Shown here one piece after another: positions 1 to 7,241 of a stretch of 64,000 nucleotides of DNA. Both the position numbers and the translations under genes were made by a program. The notes under the pieces were generated by a model, which was not told the DNA's origin, searched no databases, and worked only from the letters and a program-made list of their open reading frames with translations. This stretch comes from an uncultured Sunxiuqinia sp. (lineage in GTDB: Bacteria; Bacteroidota; Bacteroidia; Bacteroidales; Prolixibacteraceae), in assembly GCF_963678245.1 (NCBI RefSeq), contig NZ_OY782767.1, positions 248,001 to 312,000 on the forward strand. Direction: 5' to 3'. The first letter of the stretch is position 1; each line of letters begins with the position of its first letter.

Positions 1-567
1 TGGAGGACGAAGAAAACCACGTTCGATCATTCCTGGTTCATCGGGATACAATATTTCTTTATTTTGTTTGGCAAACTCATGCTGCCACTCCGATTTGAAG
101 TCTTTGGGTTGCGAATAAAGCCAGTGATGATAGTCCCACCATTTTTTCCCTTGGCCGTCGATTTTACCTCGTCCGGTAATTGCAATATTTTCGGCTTCGA
201 ATGCATAAAAAAGAGGTGCGAAATTAAAGACATCAATACCTTCCCAGCGAGATTGCACCATGGGTAAATAATCATTGAAATCGTCAGAAAATTTCAATAT
301 TGCACCCGCATCTAAATGGATAGTAATATTGCTTTTTAACACGATTGGGCCGGTTAAATATTCGCCTGCCGGAAAATAGATCGTTCCTCCACCTGCTTTA
401 CTGGCAAGTTCAATTGTGTGTTCGATGATATCAGTTATTTTTTGTTTTCCTTGATTGGTTGCCCCATGATCAAGGATGTTGAAGCTATTTTGAGCAATAG
501 CTGAGAATCCCATGGTAAGGGTAAATAAGGTAAGTAATAGTTTGTACTTTGCTTGATTTGCGATCAT
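1..567 (-). CDS. GH28 family pectinase (polygalacturonase-like), 3' part outside the window
   Basis: The reading frame starts at an ATG at 567 and stays open to the window edge, giving 189 codons. It begins with a Sec signal peptide (hydrophobic core about residues 8-22, ending AIAQ). The mature N-terminus has the beginning of a right-handed beta-helix as in GH28: GGGTIYFPAGEYLTGPI, then LKSNITIHLDAGA, then ITGRGKIDGQG about residue 130. GH28 enzymes hydrolyse alpha-1,4-galacturonan or rhamnogalacturonan linkages; the catalytic Asp residues would lie beyond the window. It is divergent from the acid-sugar operon and shares a 735-bp control region with LacI-type operator sequences, so it is probably co-regulated with it. 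The exact substrate cannot be called from this fragment. Confidence 0.85.
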   Translation of the reverse strand, partial: MIANQAKYKLLLTLFTLTMGFSAIAQNSFNILDHGATNQGKQKITDIIEHTIELASKAGGGTIYFPAGEYLTGPIVLKSNITIHLDAGAILKFSDDFNDYLPMVQSRWEGIDVFNFAPLFYAFEAENIAITGRGKIDGQGKKWWDYHHWLYSQPKDFKSEWQHEFAKQNKEILYPDEPGMIERGFLRPP

Positions 568-679
568 AGTTCGTCGATTCGTTTTATCAATATTAATTGG
601 CCTGATTTTTAGCAGCCTGAGAAGGAGATAGAATGATTCATTAGACTTTCATTTTGTCGTTCAGACTGATTTTATAAGA

Positions 680-709
680 CAAATATAAATGTAAAAAATA
701 TAAAAACAA
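680..709 (-). promoter_or_regulatory. Bacteroidota-type promoter of the GH28 gene
   Basis: Read on the minus strand, TATATTTG (680-687) is a perfect match to the Bacteroidota -7 consensus TAnnTTTG. A TTG (707-709) lies 19 bases upstream, the expected place of the -33 TTTG box. The GH28 start is about 110 bp downstream. Confidence 0.65.
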
Positions 710-723
710 TGAAAACGATTACA
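710..723. promoter_or_regulatory. Degenerate LacI/GalR-type operator next to the GH28 promoter
   Basis: TGAAAACGATTACA matches the perfect palindrome at 1144-1157 in 12 of 14 positions, with the same central CG. It directly abuts the -33 box of the GH28 promoter, where a bound regulator could block or help RNA polymerase. Confidence 0.5.
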
Positions 724-1109
724 CATTTATTGATGCTGTGTGTGTTGATTTTTACGAAGTCGTGGTTAGCTGTTGTTGGCGAAGTGATGTTAATATAATA
801 TTCTAAAGCTTACTTTTAGTTTAATTGAATTATTATCCGAATTGTAGTTAATGTTCTTATAATAAAAACTATATATTGGCGTTTATGTTGATTTTATCAG
901 AGGGGAAATAAATGGTTTTTGAATAGTATCTCTTCACATGCTATTTCTTAAAGATTAAGAACCCCGATCGTGAACATTCACGTAAAAGTTGACAATTTGT
1001 TCTGGATTGATTTAGTTACCACTAATTAATCGTTGAAATTTAGATGTATTGTTAACATCCAGTGTTTGAGATGCGTGTGTCGAGCTTGCTATGCTTGTCA
1101 ATAGTTGGA

Positions 1110-1140
1110 TTTGCATAAAAATAAAAAAAGGTATAAATTG
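1110..1140 (+). promoter_or_regulatory. Probable promoter of the acid-sugar operon
   Basis: TTTG at 1110-1113 is followed after 20 bases by a TATAAATTG stretch (1132-1140), an imperfect version of the Bacteroidota -33/-7 pair. The LacI-type palindrome starts four bases downstream, which supports the placement. The leader to the first gene would be about 155 nt. Confidence 0.45.
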
Positions 1141-1143
1141 CGC

Positions 1144-1157
1144 TGTAAACGTTTACA
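1144..1157. promoter_or_regulatory. Perfect LacI/GalR-type operator TGTAAACGTTTACA
   Basis: A perfect 14-bp palindrome with the central CG and the AAACGTTT core typical of LacI/GalR-family operators. It lies just downstream of the predicted -7 box, around the expected transcription start, the classic place for a repressor. No LacI-family gene is in the window, so the regulator must be encoded elsewhere, perhaps to the left. Confidence 0.65.
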
Positions 1158-1302
1158 TGTCATGATTGCCATCTTTTTTAACTCTTGATATTTCAGGGGG
1201 GGGGCGCTGTGGACGTTGCTTGCTTGTGATTTTTTTTAGGTTAACAATTGAGTAGAGGCGTTAATCGTAGGTGTGCTTATTCATCTTCGAACATAAATTA
1301 AA

Positions 1303-2448
1303 ATGAATAGAATTTTACTTCAACAACCGTCAAGCATTGTGTTTGGCGAAGATAGTCTTGTAACGTTTACGGAAGACTATTTAAATATGAAACATAAATC
1401 GTTATACCTGTTGACAATTAGTCCGGTATTGCCTTTGCTGGGCGATTTATTAAAGACTTTTGAAAAAGAAGGAATCCGGGTTGAAATTAACACCGGAATA
1501 GAAGGAGAACCTTCATTTCGTGATTTTGAAAAGGTTCTATTAGAAGCTCGAAACTTCGGTGCCGATAGCGTGGTTGGAATTGGAGGTGGAAGTGTTTTGG
1601 ATGTCGCAAAGTTTTTAGCAGCAATGCTGAAAAATGACCAAAATATATCAGACGTCATAGGAATAGGCTTGCTCAAGGAGCGAAGAACTTATTTGGCCTG
1701 TTTGCCAACCACCAGTGGCACAGGAAGCGAAGTTTCTCCAAATGCGATATTTCTTGATGAAAAAGATGGTGGCAAAAAGGGTGTAATCAGTCCGTTCCTT
1801 GTGCCCGATGGCGCATATATCGATCCAGCCTTAACAGTTGGAGTTCCGGCAGCAGTTACTGCAGCAACCGGTATCGATGCTTTGACACACTGTTTAGAGG
1901 CATATGTTAATCGGTTTGCTCATCCCGTGGTCGATCTGTGGGCTTTGGAAGGAATCCGGTTAATCAGTCAAAATTTAGAGAAATCCTGTATAGACGGTAA
2001 CGATATAGATGCTCGCACGGCAGTTGCTTTAGGAAGTGTATATGGCGGAATGTGCCTAGGGCCGGTTAATACGGCTGCAGTGCATGCGTTGGCGTATCCG
2101 TTGGGAAGTATTTACGAAGTTCCACACGGATTGTCGAATGCCCTGCTGTTGCCTTATGTTATGGAGTACAACATGCCTGAGGGTAACGAACGTTTGGCCG
2201 GAGTAGCAAAAGCGTTAGGCGTTACTCAATCCGGAGCTGATTCGGAGCTGGCCTTGGCCGGAGTATTAAAGATTAAAGAATTGATTGCTGCCTGCGGTTT
2301 GCCAAGTCGTTTGTCTGAAATAGACATCAAAAAGGAAGACATTGAAAAGATGGCAGATGCAGCTATTTTAGTTCAACGTCTTTTAAATAATAATGTAAAG
2401 GAATTAACAAAAGAGGACATTGTTTCGATCTACAAAAAAGCGTACTAG
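1303..2448 (+). CDS. Iron-containing alcohol dehydrogenase; predicted aldehyde reductase for a four-carbon uronate
   Basis: A 381-residue group III Fe-dependent alcohol dehydrogenase. The N-terminal dinucleotide-binding domain has GGGS at residues 94-97. The metal site is complete: Asp192 and His196 in GIDALTHCLEAY, His261, and His275 in EVPHGLSNA. The family interconverts alcohols and aldehydes with NAD(P)H. It is the first gene of a tight operon, 3 bp before the aldolase gene, followed by PdxA2, a DUF1537 kinase and a symporter. From that context I infer that it reduces the aldehyde released by the aldolase, most economically 2,3-dihydroxy-4-oxobutanoate to D-threonate. A lactaldehyde-reductase type role is an alternative. 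The family is certain; the substrate is inferred. Confidence 0.9.
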   Translation: MNRILLQQPSSIVFGEDSLVTFTEDYLNMKHKSLYLLTISPVLPLLGDLLKTFEKEGIRVEINTGIEGEPSFRDFEKVLLEARNFGADSVVGIGGGSVLDVAKFLAAMLKNDQNISDVIGIGLLKERRTYLACLPTTSGTGSEVSPNAIFLDEKDGGKKGVISPFLVPDGAYIDPALTVGVPAAVTAATGIDALTHCLEAYVNRFAHPVVDLWALEGIRLISQNLEKSCIDGNDIDARTAVALGSVYGGMCLGPVNTAAVHALAYPLGSIYEVPHGLSNALLLPYVMEYNMPEGNERLAGVAKALGVTQSGADSELALAGVLKIKELIAACGLPSRLSEIDIKKEDIEKMADAAILVQRLLNNNVKELTKEDIVSIYKKAY

Positions 2449-2451
2449 CGA

Positions 2452-3375
2452 ATGGAACCTGAGAAAAAATACCATGGAGTAATTGTGCCAATGATTACTC
2501 CACTTAAACAAGATAATACGATTGATGGAGAATCGGTTGGGCGCATTGTTGGGCTACTCAAGAATGCTGGTGTATATCCATTTATTTTAGGAACTACCGG
2601 AGAGGCTCCGTCTATTTCGGATGAACAAAAAGATCGAATGGTTGCTGAGACCGTAAAATACGTCGGTGCAGACTGCCTGGTGTATGCGGGTATTTCCTCC
2701 AACTGCTTTGACGAGTCAGTAACAATGGCTCATAAGTATCATGCGATGGGAGTTGATGTCGTTGTTGCAACACTTCCGGCCTATTATCCAATGAACAATC
2801 AACAAATGGTGAGTTATTTCACAGATTTAGCTGATCAGATGCCTTGTCCTTTGATTATCTATAACATGCCGGCAACCGTTAAGATTTCAATTCCCTTGGC
2901 GGTTCTTGATCAATTAAGCAAGCATCCTAATATTGTTGGAACAAAAGATTCGGAGCGAGATATGGAACGTTTAGATCGTTCTATTGAATTGTGGAAAGAT
3001 CGGCCTGATTTTGTCCACCTTTTAGGCTGGGCTGCTCAGTCGGCTTACGCTTTAAAAAAAGGATCCGATGGTATTGTACCAAGCACCGGCAATTTTGTGC
3101 CTGAGTTGTATGAGGATTTGTATCAATCGACTTTGGAAGGGAAGTTTGAACGAGCAGAGGATTTGCAGCAGCAAACGAACGATTTGTCATTGCTCTATCA
3201 AAAAGACCGAATTTTAAGCCAATCAATTCCAGCGTTAAAGTCAATTCTGGCTGTAATGGGGATTTGCGGAACTCAGGTTTTGCCACCAATGTATCGTTTA
3301 CACGATGAAGCAGTATTTCAGAATAATATAAAAGAAGAATTACAAAAATTAGAAATTATTCAGCTCAATGAGTAA
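2452..3375 (+). CDS. Dihydrodipicolinate synthase/N-acetylneuraminate lyase family aldolase; predicted 2-keto-3-deoxy acid aldolase
   Basis: A 307-residue class I aldolase of the DapA/NanA superfamily. Visible motifs are GTTGE (residues 47-51, pyruvate carboxylate binding), Tyr137 in IIYNMP and the Schiff-base Lys165 in IVGTKDSERD. Members form or cleave a pyruvate C-C bond. The neighbours are sugar-acid enzymes and not lysine genes, so I read it as a catabolic 2-keto-3-deoxy acid aldolase yielding pyruvate plus an aldehyde. With GH143/GH142-like genes downstream, DHA from RG-II is my preferred substrate. KDG, Kdo or keto-deoxy-rhamnonate cannot be excluded. Its 3' end overlaps pdxA2 by 8 bp, which suggests translational coupling. 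Confidence 0.9.
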   Translation: MEPEKKYHGVIVPMITPLKQDNTIDGESVGRIVGLLKNAGVYPFILGTTGEAPSISDEQKDRMVAETVKYVGADCLVYAGISSNCFDESVTMAHKYHAMGVDVVVATLPAYYPMNNQQMVSYFTDLADQMPCPLIIYNMPATVKISIPLAVLDQLSKHPNIVGTKDSERDMERLDRSIELWKDRPDFVHLLGWAAQSAYALKKGSDGIVPSTGNFVPELYEDLYQSTLEGKFERAEDLQQQTNDLSLLYQKDRILSQSIPALKSILAVMGICGTQVLPPMYRLHDEAVFQNNIKEELQKLEIIQLNE

Positions 3376-4405
3376 CTCAAATAATCTACCCATTTTGGCA
3401 ATTACAATGGGCGACCCGGCAGGAGTCGGTCCGGAGATTGCCGTTAAGACCTTTGCGAATCCGCAAACCTATGAAATTTGCAAGCCTTTGTTGGTTGGCA
3501 ATACCAGTATTTTGAAGAAGGCGATCAATTTGCTCCAATCCGAACTTCAGATTAATAGCGTTGACGATGTTGATCAAGCTCGCTTTCAGCATGGAACGAT
3601 CGATATTTTTAATTTGGACGTTGAAGATCCTGATGAGATAGAATTTGGAGTTGTTTCTGCTGTGGCGGGTGATCTGGCTTTTCGCACGGTTAAGCAGGCC
3701 ATTGATCTGGCACTTGCCACGAAGGTTGATGGCACGGTTACCGGACCAATCCACAAAGGAGCGATTCACGCGGCAGGGCATCACTTTTCGGGACACACTG
3801 AAATTTACGCACACTACACAAACACTTCGAAATATGCCATGTTGCTGGCCGAAGAAGACCTTCGGGTGATTCATGTAAGCACCCACGTTTCGTTGCGTCA
3901 GGCCTGCGATAATGTTAAACGAGACCGCGTTGTTGAGGTGATTCACCTGCTAAATGACAGCCTGAAAAAGCTCGGAATTGAAAATCCGAAGATTGGAGTA
4001 GCAGGATTAAATCCTCATTCGAGCGACGACGGACTATTTGGATACGAAGAAAAGGAAGAGATTAAACCAGCCTTGAAAGAAGTTCAAGCCGAAGGAATTG
4101 ATGCCGAAGGACCTGTGCCGCCGGATACTCTTTTTGCTTTGGCTACGGGAGGAAAATTCGATGGCTGTGTGGCTATGTATCACGATCAGGGACACATTCC
4201 TTTTAAAGTTGTCGGCTTCAATTGGGACAAGGAAAAGAAGGTTATGAAAAGTGTGAAAGGAGTGAATATTACTTTGGGACTTCCGATCATCCGTACATCG
4301 GTAGATCATGGAACTGCGTTTGAAATCGCCGGAAAAGGAGTCGCCAGTCCGGATGCACTTTTATTAGCCATACAATATGCCACAAGACTACATCAGTCGA
4401 ATTAA
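3368..4405 (+). CDS. pdxA2: PdxA2-type 4-phospho-D-threonate 3-dehydrogenase
   Basis: A 345-residue PdxA-family NAD-dependent dehydrogenase/decarboxylase. Family motifs run in order: ITMGDPAGVGPEI at the N-terminus, GPIHKGAIHAAG with GHTE, AGLNPHSSDDGLFG, MYHDQGHIPFKV and RTSVDHGTAFEIAG, with the metal-binding His residues present. Biosynthetic PdxA acts on 4-phospho-hydroxythreonine. Paralogues next to DUF1537 kinases (PdxA2) oxidatively decarboxylate 4-phospho-D-threonate to dihydroxyacetone phosphate and CO2. Here the DUF1537 gene follows after 11 bp, so I assign the catabolic role. It would regenerate the NADH spent by the alcohol dehydrogenase. A role in vitamin B6 synthesis is less likely in this operon. 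Confidence 0.88.
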   Translation: MSNSNNLPILAITMGDPAGVGPEIAVKTFANPQTYEICKPLLVGNTSILKKAINLLQSELQINSVDDVDQARFQHGTIDIFNLDVEDPDEIEFGVVSAVAGDLAFRTVKQAIDLALATKVDGTVTGPIHKGAIHAAGHHFSGHTEIYAHYTNTSKYAMLLAEEDLRVIHVSTHVSLRQACDNVKRDRVVEVIHLLNDSLKKLGIENPKIGVAGLNPHSSDDGLFGYEEKEEIKPALKEVQAEGIDAEGPVPPDTLFALATGGKFDGCVAMYHDQGHIPFKVVGFNWDKEKKVMKSVKGVNITLGLPIIRTSVDHGTAFEIAGKGVASPDALLLAIQYATRLHQSN

Positions 4406-4416
4406 TAAATATAGAG

Positions 4417-5580
4417 ATGATAGCTGTTATAGCAGATGATTTTACAGGAGCCGCAGAGATTGGGGGAATTGGGTTAAGACACGGATTGAGGGTAATGATT
4501 GAAACGAGTGTGGAGAAGGTTGACGATATTGATTTATTAGTTATCGCTACAAACACCAGATCATTAAATGAGGAAGAAGCATCCACAGCGATTGATAGAA
4601 TTGTAAAGAAACTGTTGATGCTTGAACCGACTTTCATTTTTAAAAAATTGGATTCTGTACTTCGGGGGAATGTTAATGCAGAACTACATGCTCAAATGAA
4701 AGCTTCTGGCAAGAATCTTGCGGTTGTTGTTGCAGGAAACCCTTATTTCAAACGAATTATTAAAAACGGAATTTACTATATTGAAGATGTTCCTTTGGCC
4801 GAAACCTCGTTCGGAAATGATCCGGAGTATTCAATCAATTCATCATCAGTTGTTGACTTGTTGAGCAGCAGTTGTTTAGTTGCGAAGTCGGTAAAACCAA
4901 CGGATGAATTACCGAAAAGCGGCTTGATAATTGGCGACATAACGAATGATGTTGAAATGAAGAAATGGAGTCATCGTCTTGACAATAATATGGTGGTCGC
5001 AGGAGGAGCAGGCTTTTTTGATTCGCTCTTGTGTGGTATTTTTGGGGATGAAGAAAACAACTACACGGGAAGGGACTATACGTTTGGGAAGCGCTCACTT
5101 TTCGTGTTCGGAAGTGCTTACCCAAAACCACCGGATATGGATGGGCTTACGCTAAATAATAATATCTCGGTTTTTAACATGCCTGATGAAATCTTCAATA
5201 ATGCCAATTACGATTCCATGTGTATGCAGACTTGGATTGAAAACGTTGTTGACGCGTTGAAAACAAATAAAAATGTTTTTGTATCGATAAAGCATAAATT
5301 TTGTGATGAAGAAGGATTGTCAGTTCGACTTAGCAGAAGCATTGGCGAATTGGTGGCTGGCGTTATCGAATCGATTGATCTTGATGATCTTTTTATTGAA
5401 GGTGGAGCAACAGCTTCTTCTATTTTCAATTGTTTGTACATTAAAAGGTTGGTTCCTTTTGGGGAGTTGGAACCTGGAATTATCCAAATGAATCCTGTTA
5501 GATATCCAAATCTAAAAGTAACCACTAAGCCGGGAAGTTATAAATGGCCAAAAAATAAAATTCACTTCATAAAAAACTAA
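4417..5580 (+). CDS. Four-carbon acid sugar kinase (DUF1537 family), predicted D-threonate 4-kinase
   Basis: A 387-residue DUF1537-family kinase. The N-terminal sugar-binding domain opens with IADDFTGAAEIGG and has KKLDSVLRGNV near residue 80. The C-terminal nucleotide-binding domain has FIEGGATASSIF, where GGDTA is usual, and ends in a TTKPGSYKWP version of the family's TKsGgfG motif. The family phosphorylates D-threonate, L-threonate or D-erythronate at O4. Pairing with PdxA2 is the signature of the D-threonate branch (DtnK). It is slightly shorter than the usual 410-430 residues, and GGDTA is GGATA, so nucleotide-site details may differ. The gene is co-transcribed with its neighbours by spacing. 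Confidence 0.85.
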   Translation: MIAVIADDFTGAAEIGGIGLRHGLRVMIETSVEKVDDIDLLVIATNTRSLNEEEASTAIDRIVKKLLMLEPTFIFKKLDSVLRGNVNAELHAQMKASGKNLAVVVAGNPYFKRIIKNGIYYIEDVPLAETSFGNDPEYSINSSSVVDLLSSSCLVAKSVKPTDELPKSGLIIGDITNDVEMKKWSHRLDNNMVVAGGAGFFDSLLCGIFGDEENNYTGRDYTFGKRSLFVFGSAYPKPPDMDGLTLNNNISVFNMPDEIFNNANYDSMCMQTWIENVVDALKTNKNVFVSIKHKFCDEEGLSVRLSRSIGELVAGVIESIDLDDLFIEGGATASSIFNCLYIKRLVPFGELEPGIIQMNPVRYPNLKVTTKPGSYKWPKNKIHFIKN

Positions 5581-5590
5581 CAACTAATCA

Positions 5591-7162
5591 ATGCAACCTA
5601 CGACTTCTATTCACCTAATCGATTACATCATTATCGTACTAACTCTTGTTGTTTCCCTTGGAGTTGGAATTCGTTTTGCGAGACAGCAAAAAAGCACTGG
5701 CAAATATTTTACGGGGGGAGGAACTCTGCCTTCATGGGCCATTGGGATGTCTATTCTCGCCACACTAATCAGTAGCATTACATTTCTAGCCTATCCAGGT
5801 GAAGGATACGGTTCAAACTGGATCAGACTGGTGCAGGGATTAATGGTGCCCATTGTATTAGTTTTCGCCATTGGCTTTATTGTGCCTTTATTCCGACATG
5901 TAATACGCTTGAGTGCCTATGAGTATTTCGAACGACGCTTTGGCTTTTTTGCGCGGCTTTACAGCTCTCTGGGGTTTATCTTGACACACTTTGCAAAAAT
6001 GGGAACTGTTTTTTATATCATTTCACTTGCATTAGGAAAAATGATTGGGATGGATACGGTTACGATTATTTGGATAATCGGAATTGCAGTGATTATATTG
6101 ACCATGCTTGGCGGAATTGAAGCAGTTATCTGGTTGGATGTGATCCAGGGATTTATGCTAATTTTTGGAGGAATTGTGACGCTGATTATTTTGCTGTTCA
6201 GTACCGACGGAGGGCCGTCTGAAATTTGGTCGGTAGCGATGGAAAACGGAAGAATTGGTTTTGGCCCGTTTGACTGGGATTTTGTCAACCTTACATTTTG
6301 GGTAATGGCACTAAATGGTATTTTTTACGCCATTCAGAAATATGGAACTGATCAAACGATCGTACAACGGTATTTAACTGCAAAGTCAGACAAGGAAGCG
6401 ATCAAGGCGTCATTAATTGGTGTTCTGCTCAGTGTGCCGGTTTGGGCGTTATTCATGTTTATCGGAACGGCTCTGTTTTCTTATTATCAAATATCGCAAG
6501 ATGTTTTGCCGGAGGGAATTAAAAATGATGCGGTCTTTCCAATTTTCATTGTATCTAAGTTACCGGTTGGTGTAGTTGGTTTAATTATATCGGCATTAAT
6601 TGCAGCGGCAGTTTCCAGTTTAGACTCAGATTTAAATTGCTTATCTGCAATTGTTTTAGAGGATTACTACCTTCGGTTTCGTCCAAAGAGTTCTGAAAAA
6701 GAACAGGTCTTGGTGAGTAAAATCTTTATTGTCCTTGCAGGTCTTGGTGCGATTGGAGTAGCCTTGTTTTACGTTCATGCGGGCGGCAAAGGAGTGTTGG
6801 GTATAATTTTCACTTTATATGCGATATTCTCAGGAGGAATTGCCGGAATGTTTCTACTTGGAATTTTTTCAAAAATACCCAACAAGCAAGGGCTTTACTT
6901 TGGAATTGGAGCCAGCGTATTATTTACGGCCTACGCTTTGTTAACATCTACACCAATCGGGGCTGCTAGTGGGAAGGAGTCTTTGTTGATTGACTTGGGT
7001 GCTTTCAATTTCACCCAACACAAATACATGATCGGGGTCTATAGTCATGTGGTATTGTTTGTGGTTGCTTTTATTGCAAGTTTCTTCTTTAAATCGAAAG
7101 AAATTGATGACCGCTTAACATATAAAGGGTGGTTGAAGTACAAACGAACAAATGCGGTTTAA
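5591..7162 (+). CDS. Sodium:solute symporter (SSS family), predicted acid-sugar uptake
   Basis: A 523-residue multi-spanning membrane protein with about 13 hydrophobic segments. It has the SSS N-terminal pattern: first helix, then the STGKYFTGGGTLPSWAIG loop and the SILATLISSITFLAYPGEGY segment. A conserved serine-rich helix, AAAVSSLDSDLN, lies near residue 340. SSS carriers couple substrate entry to Na+ and often import sugar acids. It starts 10 bp after the kinase gene and closes the catabolic operon, so it probably moves the acid sugar, here proposed to be DHA, across the inner membrane. The substrate is not visible from sequence. Confidence 0.88.
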   Translation: MQPTTSIHLIDYIIIVLTLVVSLGVGIRFARQQKSTGKYFTGGGTLPSWAIGMSILATLISSITFLAYPGEGYGSNWIRLVQGLMVPIVLVFAIGFIVPLFRHVIRLSAYEYFERRFGFFARLYSSLGFILTHFAKMGTVFYIISLALGKMIGMDTVTIIWIIGIAVIILTMLGGIEAVIWLDVIQGFMLIFGGIVTLIILLFSTDGGPSEIWSVAMENGRIGFGPFDWDFVNLTFWVMALNGIFYAIQKYGTDQTIVQRYLTAKSDKEAIKASLIGVLLSVPVWALFMFIGTALFSYYQISQDVLPEGIKNDAVFPIFIVSKLPVGVVGLIISALIAAAVSSLDSDLNCLSAIVLEDYYLRFRPKSSEKEQVLVSKIFIVLAGLGAIGVALFYVHAGGKGVLGIIFTLYAIFSGGIAGMFLLGIFSKIPNKQGLYFGIGASVLFTAYALLTSTPIGAASGKESLLIDLGAFNFTQHKYMIGVYSHVVLFVVAFIASFFFKSKEIDDRLTYKGWLKYKRTNAV

Positions 7163-7206
7163 GCTTGCGGCATTGGTTTTGTATTGAATCTGATCATAAC
7201 GAATTT

Positions 7207-7240
7207 AGGTGATCACCTTTGATTTAAAACTCTAAATCAA
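7207..7240. promoter_or_regulatory. Two adjacent inverted repeats upstream of the secreted-enzyme genes
   Basis: AGGTGATCACCT (7207-7218) is a perfect 12-bp palindrome. Directly after it, TTGATTTA (7219-7226) and TAAATCAA (7233-7240) form an 8-bp stem with a 6-nt loop, ending one base before the start codon at 7242. The first could be an operator. The second would put the start codon beside a hairpin, so it may act on translation or on transcript processing between the catabolic and secreted-enzyme genes. Confidence 0.4.
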
Positions 7241-7241
7241 C

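Larger units (their letters stand above)
568..1302. other. Divergent control region between the GH28 gene and the acid-sugar operon
   Basis: These 735 bp hold no convincing gene. They contain a good minus-strand promoter (680-709), a weaker plus-strand promoter (1110-1140), two LacI/GalR-type palindromes (710-723 and 1144-1157) and a run of nine G at 1196-1204, about 100 bp before the alcohol dehydrogenase start. The rest is AT-rich with no clear motif. Confidence 0.7.

Noticed and set aside
2452-4405. Lysine (DapA) and vitamin B6 (PdxA) biosynthesis genes
   Set aside because: They sit in an operon with a DUF1537 kinase, an Fe-alcohol dehydrogenase and a symporter; no other lysine or B6 gene is adjacent, and pdxH is far away.
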